DNA from: Herbiconiux aconitum
GTDB lineage: Bacteria; Actinomycetota; Actinomycetes; Actinomycetales; Microbacteriaceae
Assembly: GCF_024979235.1 (NCBI RefSeq)
Contig: NZ_JANLCM010000001.1
Span: forward strand, 1,240,001-1,304,000
DNA: 64,000 bases
Direction: 5' to 3'
A model generated the notes under the pieces. The model saw only the letters and a list, made by a program, of their open reading frames with translations. It did not search any database and was not told the DNA's origin. The translations under genes and the position numbers were made by a program. Of the stretch, positions 56,743 to 64,000 are shown piece after piece (within the stretch, counting starts at the first letter, position 1; every line of letters begins with the position of its first letter).

Positions 56743-57594
56743 ATGGGCGAGTCGCACGAGGAAATGCTTCGTCACTACGAGCCTGGCGGACTTCTGCCGC
56801 GAATCGTGGCGGGGTTGCAAGCTCTCGGCAAGGATCTGGACTCGGTCACGCACGAAGATCTCGCGCCGGCCGACGAGTTTCACTCCGCGGGACGTTCGGC
56901 TACGCGCGCATTGGTGGAGCTTGCAAAGATTCCGCCAGGATCGCGAGTGCTCGACGTGGGCAGCGGGTTGGGCGGCCCGGCGCGTTACCTCGCCGCAACT
57001 TTGGGTTGCGACGTGACAGGCATCGATCTCTCGCCTGAATTCTGCGGTGTGGCCAACGCCCTTTCTCGGATGACGCGGTTGTCCGATCGCACCCGCTTTC
57101 AGGCGGGTGATGCCCTGGAGCTTCCGTTCGCCGCGTCCAGCTTCGACGTGGTGTGGACGATACAAATGCAGATGAACATCCGGGACAAGCGCCGCCTGTA
57201 TTCCGGAATCGCCCGGGTACTCAGGCCGGGCGGGCTGTTCGTCTGCCAGGAAATCTGCGCGGGGAACGGCGAGCCGATCGAGCTTCCGGTCCCATGGGCG
57301 AGCCGCCCCAACCAGAGCCATCTGGCCGATGCGGAATCCCTCCGCGGGTTGATCCGCGGTGCAGGTCTCCTGGAGCGCACCTGGCGCGACATTACCGCCG
57401 ACATCGTGGCGGCGCGCAAGGCACAGCAGGCGAAGGCGCAAGCGTCGGGTGCGAGCGGCTCCAGCGCCCCTCCTCCGCTTGGAATGCATCTCGTGCTGGG
57501 AGAACAGGCAGCCGTCAAGATGAGTAACTCCGGGCGCAACACCGACGCCGGGCGCACGGTGTTCATCCAGGGCGTATTCGACAAGCCTGGCTAG
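56743..57594 (+). CDS. Class I SAM-dependent methyltransferase
   Basis: A 283-residue methyltransferase. Motif I is VLDVGSGLGGPARYLA near residues 69-84, the motif II acidic residue is in VTGIDLSPEF (91-100), FQAGDALELPF follows, and VLRPGGLFVCQE is the post-motif strand. The IDLSPEFCGVANAL and NQSHLADAESL patterns recall small-molecule (sarcosine/ubiquinone-type) methyltransferases. The C-terminus has an Ala/Gln/Ser-rich linker. Sequence style and the flanking hairpin look proteobacterial, suggesting horizontal transfer. Confidence 0.85.
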   Translation: MGESHEEMLRHYEPGGLLPRIVAGLQALGKDLDSVTHEDLAPADEFHSAGRSATRALVELAKIPPGSRVLDVGSGLGGPARYLAATLGCDVTGIDLSPEFCGVANALSRMTRLSDRTRFQAGDALELPFAASSFDVVWTIQMQMNIRDKRRLYSGIARVLRPGGLFVCQEICAGNGEPIELPVPWASRPNQSHLADAESLRGLIRGAGLLERTWRDITADIVAARKAQQAKAQASGASGSSAPPPLGMHLVLGEQAAVKMSNSGRNTDAGRTVFIQGVFDKPG

Positions 57595-57776
57595 TGGTCC
57601 GATCCGCTGATCCCGCTGGAAAACTCTGTCGAAAGCACGGGCGCGGCGAATCTCCATTGATCGCCCGGTCAAAGGGCACATTCGGTCACGACGACCGAAA
57701 TTCGCCCGCTGAGGGACCGCCTTACGGGCATGATCTCCGGCCGGATCGCTGGACGGCTGGGTCGCCCGACGATCTA

Positions 57777-58289
57777 ATGGGCTTCATGCTTGCAATCGTT
57801 CCCGATCCCTGGATAGCGGAGACAAATGTGATCGGCACGGGAACAGACGATGGTGTTCCGTCGGATGCTTCAATCGAAGTCCGCTCTGCTGACAGGTTGC
57901 TTTTCACCGTCCGAACGCTGGTGCGGCTTGGTGAGCGCGTTGGCAGCGCCGGACTTCCGCACGGCACCGTGACCGACTCCGTTTCTATCGCGGCCCTAGC
58001 AGCAAGCTCGTTGATGTTGCGGGCCATTCCGCCCGGTCTTCCGCGAGAGGACATGATGAAACGCATGGATGCCGCCGACGACACCTCACAGTCCTTGGCT
58101 CGGGACCGCGGCGGATGGGCATTCGTGCCAATGGACGTCGCTGGGACGACCTACGCTCTCTGGCACCGCTCGCATCCCCTCGGGTTTATCGCGCACGCGG
58201 ACCTCGGGAGCCACGTGATGGCCGCCTGGGGCGAGGGTAATATCCCGCCTGAGCTCTCGAACATGCAGCTTCGGGATCTGGCTGTTTAG
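57777..58289 (+). CDS. Hypothetical protein
   Basis: About 170 residues from ATG 57777 (MGFMLAIVPDPWIAETNVIG). The frame is open further upstream (RPDRWTAGSPDDL precedes) so the true start may be earlier at a non-ATG codon. Mixed alpha/beta composition with LWHRSHPLGFIAHADLGSHV near the end. No membrane segment, signal or recognised domain. Confidence 0.5.
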   Translation: MGFMLAIVPDPWIAETNVIGTGTDDGVPSDASIEVRSADRLLFTVRTLVRLGERVGSAGLPHGTVTDSVSIAALAASSLMLRAIPPGLPREDMMKRMDAADDTSQSLARDRGGWAFVPMDVAGTTYALWHRSHPLGFIAHADLGSHVMAAWGEGNIPPELSNMQLRDLAV

Positions 58290-58348
58290 GCCGCGTTGAA
58301 TACTCCGTTGCCACCGAAGTGCCCGCCGAACGATCCTTCGTCGGACGC

Positions 58349-58558
58349 CTAGGGGCCGTTCGGCTCTGCGTGCCGCTGCACCACTACTTCGATGGAGCTA
58401 GGGTCGGCGCTACGGTGGTGTGCGATGAGGTCGCGCCCTATCTCCTCCACGTCCTGTAACGCATTTGACTCCGCCATCCAATCGGTTCCTTGAACCGTGA
58501 TTCTCCAGAGCCGGTCGATTCGGCGGACATTTAGTACATACGTTTCGCGTGCGGCCAT
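58349..58558 (-). CDS. Small HicB-like protein (orphan antitoxin-like)
   Basis: A 69-residue protein: ETYVLNVRRIDRLWRITVQG, a middle ESNALQDVEEIGRDLIAHH and a final SSIEVVVQRH. The beta-strand, Trp-rich turn and amphipathic helix order resembles the HicB partial-RNase-H fold. No HicA-like toxin gene lies on either side, so it may be an orphan or have another role. Confidence 0.5.
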   Translation of the reverse strand: MAARETYVLNVRRIDRLWRITVQGTDWMAESNALQDVEEIGRDLIAHHRSADPSSIEVVVQRHAEPNGP

Positions 58559-58605
58559 AAAGCATGGTGGCGTCGCGGACCATACGGAGCGCGGTTGACG
58601 CGGTG

Positions 58606-58650
58606 CCAGTAAACCGGTCGCTCACCGTGCACGAATAGCGATCGCTCTGC
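58606..58650 (+). repeat. Dispersed REP-like palindrome, copy B
   Basis: CCGGTCGCT, CACCGTGCACGAAT, AGCGATCGC: one mismatch in the stem relative to copy A, with both flanks (GCCAGTAAA left, CTCTGCGGG right) similar to copy A. It lies in the spacer between the HicB-like and membrane-protein genes. Confidence 0.7.
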
Positions 58651-58706
58651 GGGTGTTCCGATTGACAACCACCAAGCACGCTGAGCGGCCCAGCATCGGC
58701 AGCAAC

Positions 58707-59189
58707 CTATTCGGAGTCGTCCGCACTTTGAAGTTCGCCTAGATGACTTCGCGCGATAGGTGGGCCAACGAGGAGTGCTCCCAACGAGGCACCGATGACC
58801 GCGGCGCTAACGATGGCCCACCAAAGAGCTCCGGAGCTCCACATGGCTGACCAGATCGCAAAGAACCCAAGCGCAAAACATGCTGCGCCCGCGACGGAGG
58901 TGGCGATACGAATACGTAGCCTCGCCGTCGGCGCCCATCGACTCATAAGCAGCCAAGTGCTGTTGACCGCCAGAGCTGTGAGGAATCCAACTGGAACGGC
59001 GAACACAGCCGCGAGGGGCGTGGATAGTACGTAGAACGCAGCAGCTGCAGAACCGAACGAGAAGGACACAGCAACGTGTGCGATGACCGCGAACACGACC
59101 GAAATGATCAGTGTGCCAACAAAGACACGGCTCCGCGAAAGTGAACTCGAGGTGTCCCGCGCCGAATTGTCGGGAGAAGACCTCTGCAT
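58707..59189 (-). CDS. Hypothetical membrane protein with four helices
   Basis: A 160-residue protein with four hydrophobic segments (VFVGTLIISVVFAVIAHVAV, AFYVLSTPLAAVFAVPVGFL, SVAGAACFALGFFAIWSAMW, WWAIVSAAVIGASLGALLVG). ATG 59189 gives a short polar Ser-rich N-terminus. It starts just where the truncated amidase ends, so an insertion or deletion placed the two side by side. Function unknown. Confidence 0.65.
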   Translation of the reverse strand: MQRSSPDNSARDTSSSLSRSRVFVGTLIISVVFAVIAHVAVSFSFGSAAAAFYVLSTPLAAVFAVPVGFLTALAVNSTWLLMSRWAPTARLRIRIATSVAGAACFALGFFAIWSAMWSSGALWWAIVSAAVIGASLGALLVGPPIARSHLGELQSADDSE

Positions 59190-59217
59190 ACGGCGATCGT
59201 ATTGCAACTGAGAATGA

Positions 59218-59884
59218 AGGGTTTCGATAGCGGCAGTTCGCGCAGGTCGGTGGGGTTGTGCGCGGGGACGCGTCCGAAGCTGGGACGGAGGCCGAAGATC
59301 CCGGTGCAGTACGCGGGGTACCGGATTGATCCCATCGTGTCGCTGCCCTGCCCGATGGGAGCGATGCCCGCCGCGGTCGCGGCGGCGGCGCCACCGCTGG
59401 AACCGCCGGGCGTGTGCTTTGGAGACCACGGGTTGTTGGTGCGTCCGTGGAGGGCATTGTCGGTCCAGAAGCTGTAGGCCAGCGCGGGAGCGTTCGTGCG
59501 GCCGATCGGGATCGCGCCGCCGGCTCGGTGGTTTCTAATCACGGAACTGTCGTCGCGTGCAACATTGTCCTTCCGGCTGATCGCACCGTGGCTGGTGCGG
59601 TGACCGGCCTGATCGTCGGTGATCTTGGTGGTGATGGGAACGCCGTGCAAAGGGCCGAGCGAGCCGCCTTGAGCTTGAGCAACGTCGGCTGCGGTGGCGG
59701 AATCGAGGGCTTCTTCGCGCATGTCGGAGACGACGGCGTTCAGGTACGGGTTGACTGCGTTCATCCGGTCCAGGCACGACGTGACGATGTCCGTGCTCGT
59801 GACGACACCATTACGGATGGCGGCCGCCATCTCGGTGGCGCCCCACCGCCACAGCTCCGCGAAACCTTCATGATCGGTCGTCAT
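59218..59884 (-). pseudogene. Amidase, 3'-truncated
   Basis: Begins MTTDHEGFAELWRWGATEMA and follows the amidase-signature fold for about 222 residues: LGPLHGVPITTKITDD with the catalytic Lys, then TPGGSSGGAAAATAAGIAPI with the Ser-cisSer region and YCTGIFGLRPSFGRVPAHNP. It then runs into unrelated sequence (end of frame at 59108). Full amidases are about 480 residues, so the second half is missing. Its ATG overlaps the amidohydrolase stop by four bases. Confidence 0.85.
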
Positions 59885-60855
59885 CGGTTGTTCCGTTCTT
59901 GTTCCGCTGCGAGTCGGGCGCGGGCGGCGGGGAACAGGTCTCCGGCCCGGCCGGCGATACCGCCAAAGCGCTCAGGTGCTGCGGCCGTGGCGGATTTCAG
60001 AGCGTGGATGTTGCGGTGCGCGGATGCCGACGTCGTGCAGGGAACACCCCAGTCGGAGCCGTAGACGAGGTGGTCGTGCCCGACCGTGGTCGCAGCCGCT
60101 TCAAGCTGCTGGACACTTGCGGACGCGGCCGTGTCCACCCAAAGATTCCGCAACGCTTCAGCAAGGTCGGTTCGGGTGTAGTGGTGAGGATTCGGGACCC
60201 ATGGTTCATCACCGAGGATGCTCAGGCGGCCGGCCAGGAGAGGTAGTCCGCCACCGCAGTGCGCCAGCACGAATTTGATGTGATGGAAGCGGTCGAAGAC
60301 GCCGGCCTAAAGCATCGCCACGGCAATTCGTCCGGTGTCGGCGGCCACCTCGACCAAAGGTGTCGGCATTCCTGCTACAGCCAGCCCATAGGCGTTCGGA
60401 TGGACGAAAACGACCGCCTCTCGGCTGTTGAGTTCCTCCCAAACAGGATCCAACGCCGGGTCGGCCAGGGAACGCCCGTTGTAGGTGGTGGTCACAGCCC
60501 ACCCGTCAGCGACGCTCATCCGACCGATCTCGTCAAGTGATGCCTCGGCATCGTCCGTCGGCAAAGCAGCGAGAAGGCCGAACCGGTCGGGATACTCCGC
60601 GACGAGAGTGCGTCCGAAATCGTTCGAGGCGTCGAGGCGGTCATGGCCGATCGGGACGTTGCTGAGCATCTGCATGACGGTGTTCGATTCCTCGAGGAAA
60701 TCAAGGGTGTTGTCCACACTCCACTCGAACGGCGCGTCGGCGAGGAACTGCTCCCGGCGTCCTGCCTGCCACAATGCCTGGCGCGTCGCGGACGTTGTCG
60801 GCACGCTGTAGTGGGCATGGACGTCGAACAGAACGTCAGCGTCGACGGCTGTCAC
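59881..60855 (-). pseudogene. Amidohydrolase-2 family protein interrupted by an in-frame amber codon
   Basis: A 324-codon reading frame (GTG 60855 to 59881) broken by a single TAG at 60307-60309 (codon 183). The first part has DVLFDVHAHYS with the metal-binding HxH and FGLLAALPTDD; the second continues in the same frame with VLAHCGGGLPLLAGR and LVYGSDWGVP, the late His and Asp. Both parts are otherwise intact, so the mutation is recent, or the stop is read through. It overlaps the patatin gene upstream (GTGA) and the amidase downstream (ATGA), forming one coupled operon. Confidence 0.85.
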
Positions 60856-61697
60856 CAGATGTCCCGGATCTGAGCGGCAAGGGCGCGACCCTGCTGGCGC
60901 CCCGCGGCTGCGGCAGCCGACGCGCGGGTCGGGTCATACGGGTTGGAGCCGATCGCGTCGCGGCTCTGCTCATCGGGCGATGCGAGAAGAGCGGTCGCGG
61001 TCTCGTTGAGCCGGTCCACGTCATCCTGAGCACTGGGGATGCCGGCGTAACCTGCCGGCATAGGCGCAAGGACCACAACGACATCGTGCCCCGCGGCTAG
61101 GGAAGCGTTCGCGGCTGACACCATCCCGGCGTCGACGTATTCACGTTTCGCGATGACGACACTGGGCCAGATCCCGGGAACAGCGCCACTGGCCGCGGTC
61201 GCCGTTTCGATGTTCACGCCGTCTCCCGGGCCGAGGAGCTTGATTTCGCCGGTCACTGCGTCCGTGATCGTGACTCGCATCGTCTCGGGCCAACGGTCCG
61301 CGCGCAAACGCGATCGGACGGCATCCTTTCGCACCTCTGTCGGGACCGGGGACGGGAACCGTCGAGCGATCTCCCCGAACGCCGCGCCGATTTTCGCGGC
61401 ATCTCCTTGTCCGCTGCGGAAAGCTTCCTGCCAGGCCTGGAACACGGCCGGATCGGTTTTCATCGTGGGTTCGTGATCGACTGCACGCGCCTGGGCGGCG
61501 AAAATCTCGTCCCAGTCCGCGCCGGAGCTGAAGTTGGTTCCGACAAACGAACCAGCAGAGGTTCCGATGACGGTGTCCGCGTTTCGAAGATCGACCCCCT
61601 CATCCAACAGGCCGGCGAGCACGCCGACCTCCCATCCAATGCCGGTGATTCCGCCACCGCCGAGGACGAGAGCGCGCGTCGTTGTCGACTCAGACAT
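60852..61697 (-). CDS. Patatin-like phospholipase family protein
   Basis: A 281-residue serine hydrolase. The oxyanion motif GGGGITGIGW is near residues 14-23, the nucleophile Ser is in GTSAGSF near 46-52, and the catalytic Asp in VDAGMV near 186-191 (DA-G rather than DGG). Start ATG 61697 has AAAGG upstream. It is divergent from a TetR regulator and leads an operon with a broken amidohydrolase and amidase, so it may be the only working enzyme left of a small degradation pathway. Confidence 0.88.
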   Translation of the reverse strand: MSESTTTRALVLGGGGITGIGWEVGVLAGLLDEGVDLRNADTVIGTSAGSFVGTNFSSGADWDEIFAAQARAVDHEPTMKTDPAVFQAWQEAFRSGQGDAAKIGAAFGEIARRFPSPVPTEVRKDAVRSRLRADRWPETMRVTITDAVTGEIKLLGPGDGVNIETATAASGAVPGIWPSVVIAKREYVDAGMVSAANASLAAGHDVVVVLAPMPAGYAGIPSAQDDVDRLNETATALLASPDEQSRDAIGSNPYDPTRASAAAAAGRQQGRALAAQIRDIW

Positions 61698-61718
61698 GAT
61701 CAACCTTTCGATAATTAC

Positions 61719-61741
61719 CGTTACCGGAAATAGACGTTACC
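61719..61741. promoter_or_regulatory. Candidate TetR operator (direct CGTTACC repeats)
   Basis: CGTTACC occurs at 61719-61725 and 61735-61741 (16-base period) in the 52-bp divergent spacer between the patatin and TetR genes. The pattern is consistent with a TetR-type binding site but lacks a perfect palindrome. Confidence 0.35.
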
Positions 61742-61749
61742 ATAATGGG

Positions 61750-62316
61750 ATGGAGCAAGTCCAGCGCGGCAGGCCGCGCGACGCACAGATTGACCACGAT
61801 GCCCTGACGGCTACCGTCGACCTCCTTGAAGAGGTGGGCTACGACGCGCTGCGCATGAAGGACGTCGCGGCTCGGGCCGGGATCGGCTTGGGGGCGCTTT
61901 ACCGCCGATGGTCTGGAAAGCAGGAACTCGTCGTAGCTGCTCTACAGCTCGGCACCCACGTGCACGACGCTGCCCCTGGTGCCGATCCTGTGGACGAGCT
62001 TGTCGCGGCCCTCCTGCGGATCAGCACAGCCGTCCCCAAAGGCCTCGGCGCCTTGGTGGCCGCGTGTCTTCGCGATCCCGGGTCAGAAGTCGCCGCGGTC
62101 GCCCGAGACGCGAAACTCGCCCCTATGGTCGCTGCGGTGAGCGAGCACCTCGAAAGGTGCATTGGACAAGTTCCCGACCTCACCGGGCGCGCCGAGCTCG
62201 CGCCGGCATTCATCCTTTGGCGGGCAGCCCTCACGGGATTTGCACTCGACGAGGAAGAAGTCCGCGCCAACCTACTGCCCCTGCTAGGCGTGACCAGCCA
62301 CGACAAGGCAAATTAG
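61750..62316 (+). CDS. TetR-family regulator
   Basis: A 188-residue TetR protein starting MEQVQRGRPRDAQIDHDALT, with the helix-turn-helix DALRMKDVAARAGIGLGALY (residues about 35-54) and RRWSGKQELV. The C-terminal domain resembles the TetR_C_33 group. It is divergent from the patatin operon and probably represses it. Confidence 0.9.
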   Translation: MEQVQRGRPRDAQIDHDALTATVDLLEEVGYDALRMKDVAARAGIGLGALYRRWSGKQELVVAALQLGTHVHDAAPGADPVDELVAALLRISTAVPKGLGALVAACLRDPGSEVAAVARDAKLAPMVAAVSEHLERCIGQVPDLTGRAELAPAFILWRAALTGFALDEEEVRANLLPLLGVTSHDKAN

Positions 62317-62520
62317 GACATCGGCGGCTGAGGCGCCAGGCGGTATCGCGCGGCAAACGTCGCAATCCAGGGTGTGTTGCCAAATCGTTCGTATCCGCTA
62401 CAAGCGGGCGAGCTTGCCCGAGTCGGTAAGGGGTGCCGGATCTGTGCAGGCCGGTTCAGAACGCTTTGTAGCGAAACTCAGGACCAATTTCTATGGCGCA
62501 GTCCTTTCCTCTAGGTTGAG

Positions 62521-62976
62521 TTTCGGTACATTCAAGACGCCGCCTTGCAGGTCGACGCTTTGAACGCGGCGGGCTGCTACCGGGTGGTCGTCGACACCAT
62601 GTCTGGGTCGCTTGAGCACCGCCCGGAACTAGAAAAGCTCTTCGACCAGATCCGCCCCGGCGACACCCTTGTCGTCTGGCGACTCGATCGCTTGGGGCGA
62701 TCCATCCGGCATCTCATTGACCAGTTGCACACCCTCGCCGAGCGGGACATCGGATTCCGTTCGCTGCAGGAGACGATCGACACCACCTCGTCGGGCGGCC
62801 GGCTGATCTTCCACGTCTTCGCCGCGCTTGCCGAATTCGAACGCGACCTCATCCGCGAACGCACGAACGCCGGCCTCACCGCCGCAAGAACCCGCGGCCG
62901 CACCGGGGGCCGGCCGTCACGGTTGACGGCCGGCCAGGTGAAGACGGCCCGGCGGGCGGATGCCTTGAAAGACTAG
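62521..62976 (+). pseudogene. Serine recombinase (resolvase/invertase) fragment
   Basis: The frame reads FRYIQDAALQVDALNAAGCY, LVVWRLDRLGRSIRHLIDQL, GIGFR-like IGFRSLQETIDTTSSGG and FAALAEFERDLIRERTNAGL, all resolvase-domain blocks. Where YxRVSTxDQ with the catalytic Ser should stand, only YIQ remains, so the active site is deleted. The C-terminus stops right after GRTGGRPSRLT and lacks the DNA-binding helix-turn-helix. It is a dead remnant of a transposon or plasmid module at the right border of the accessory region. Confidence 0.82.
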
Positions 62977-63458
62977 AAAGCGCAGCCCACCCGCGCGCCG
63001 CAGCAGAAGCCGAACGTTTCAACGGCCCTGAACGGTAAGACCGTGCGTCCGCCGCTACGGTCGGTCGGGCGGACACTGGGTCGTGGGAGGGGATGTATGG
63101 CGGATCTGGGAAGCTGATGAAGGGCGGCACGGGGTGCTGATCGTTACGCAGGCGATCCTTTTTCTCGCCGGGCTCGGCACGATGGGCAGGCGTCCTGCAG
63201 CTGCGGCGGCCCGGAGCGGGCTCGGGGGAGTGGTTCATGATCGGCTGCGGGGAGGTGGTGTTGCTTGCGGCCCTCAGCATCTTGCTCACGTTGGGGGGAG
63301 TTGGGACGAGTAGGGCCATTCGGGGAGGAAGAGCCGGGAACTGATAATGTGCCCATCTCGATTCATCGGACGACCGGCTCGCCGGTGGATCTCACGGAGC
63401 ATCTAATCCGCCTGTTTCGGCCTGACGGGTCGCACTTATGTGCACACGCGCGAGAATT
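62977..63458. other. 482-bp spacer; possible decayed membrane-protein frames
   Basis: No confident gene. Hydrophobic runs appear in two different frames (VLIVTQAILFLAGLG near 63135-63180 and VVLLAALSILLTLGG near 63257-63301), as if a small membrane protein had frameshifted. Unrecognised. Confidence 0.3.
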
Positions 63459-63470
63459 CATATGATGTAT
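63459..63470. promoter_or_regulatory. Candidate operator site 4 before GH95
   Basis: CATATGATGTAT matches the CATGTGATGTAT core of site 3 (before the dehydratase) at 11 of 12 positions. It lies 30 bases upstream of the GH95 start codon. The outer arms are less well kept, so the call is tentative. Confidence 0.4.
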
Positions 63471-63500
63471 CCTAGGTTGGTGTGACGAAAGGATTTAGGA

Positions 63501-64000
63501 ATGAGCGCACGCACGGGTTTCTGGAGTAACTCTGCCGGAACGGATTGGCAGCACGGACTCGTGGCGGGCACCGGAAGTCTGGGTGCAGTGCTGTTCGGAA
63601 CACCAGAGCGACACAGGATCTCGATCTGTCACGAGGATTACTTCCTGCCGGTGAACTCTTCCATCCCGGCGCCGCGTCTAGCGGACTGGCTGCCGCAACT
63701 GCGCGCGGTGCTCCAAGCCGGCAATGCCGTCGAGGCGGGAGCGATCCTCGAGCACGTGGCCGGTCTTGACGGCTACGACGAGCTTGTCTGGACGGACCCG
63801 TTTCTCCCGGTGGGAGAGGTGTCCTGGGCCCCCGAAATCGTCGACTGGACAGACTACCGACGAGCGGGGGACTTTCGTAGCGGCCGGATAGAGACCATGT
63901 GGTTGACCGACGCAGGTGAAATGCGTGTGTCGATCATCCCCGATCGCGAAGCAAATACCGTGCAACTGGAAGTCGCGTCCGAGTTCGACGTCTGGGGGCT
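63501..64000 (+). CDS. GH95-like alpha-L-fucosidase (partial)
   Basis: The first 166 residues of a large enzyme that continues past the right edge. It starts MSARTGFWSNSAGTDWQHGL and continues VAGTGSLGAVLFGTPERHRI, the N-terminal beta-sandwich pattern of GH95 (alpha-1,2-L-fucosidase/galactosidase) and related GH65-like enzymes; the usual WxxALPxGNG segment appears as WQHGLVAGTGSLG. AAAGGA precedes the ATG. No signal peptide. It connects this end of the window to the fucose locus on the left and shares a candidate operator with it. Confidence 0.72.
   Translation, partial: MSARTGFWSNSAGTDWQHGLVAGTGSLGAVLFGTPERHRISICHEDYFLPVNSSIPAPRLADWLPQLRAVLQAGNAVEAGAILEHVAGLDGYDELVWTDPFLPVGEVSWAPEIVDWTDYRRAGDFRSGRIETMWLTDAGEMRVSIIPDREANTVQLEVASEFDVWG

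Overview
The window reads as chromosomal DNA of a high-GC Gram-positive actinobacterium. GC-rich codons, actinobacterial lipoprotein signals, GTG/TTG starts and many LacI, MarR and TetR regulators suggest Microbacteriaceae (Microbacterium-like); that placement is inference, because no rRNA or housekeeping marker is present.

Left part (1-36.3 kb): a dense locus for uptake and breakdown of a fucose-containing plant-type glycan. It opens with an SDR, a zinc dehydrogenase, a carbohydrate ABC importer (binding protein plus two permeases, no ATPase), an L-fuconolactonase-like hydrolase, an L-fucose dehydrogenase-like aldo/keto reductase and an enolase-superfamily sugar-acid dehydratase. Together with a FucU mutarotase at 28.0 kb these outline the non-phosphorylating route L-fucose > fuconolactone > fuconate > 2-keto-3-deoxyfuconate. 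A secreted beta-helix protein (GH141-like), a GH42 beta-galactosidase, a LacI regulator and a reverse-strand operon (epimerase, two SDRs, LacI) follow. A second operon carries a sugar isomerase, a Gfo/Idh/MocA oxidoreductase, a second ABC importer, two tandem GH29 alpha-L-fucosidases, a zinc dehydrogenase, an aldo/keto reductase and FucU. Then come GH2, GH51, GH5 and GH39 glycosidases. None of these glycosidases except the beta-helix protein has a signal peptide, so the logic is import of oligosaccharides followed by cytoplasmic dismantling (fucose, galactose, arabinose, glucose/mannose, xylose). The rightmost gene (63.5 kb to the edge) is the start of a GH95 alpha-L-fucosidase. A related 17-bp palindrome lies at three promoters of the locus, and a partial match lies before GH95.

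Middle to right (36.3-63.4 kb): an accessory region lying between two parts of the glycan locus. It contains small divergent modules in which a regulator faces the enzyme or transporter it probably controls (MarR/MFS, MarR/NADP reductase-NmrA, alpha/beta hydrolase/MarR, AsnC/rhodanese, epoxide hydrolase/TetR, AraC/dehydrogenase remnant, patatin/TetR), several with clear palindromic operators. Interspersed are small hypothetical genes and many decayed ones: truncated acetyltransferase, VOC fragment, IS3 transposase remnant, truncated NmrA, MFS stump, frameshifted dehydrogenase, amidohydrolase with an in-frame amber codon, truncated amidase, and a serine-recombinase fragment lacking its catalytic motif. 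A REP-like palindromic element recurs in at least five intergenic spacers here. A SAM methyltransferase near 57 kb looks proteobacterial.

No rRNA, tRNA, CRISPR array or intact mobile element was recognised.
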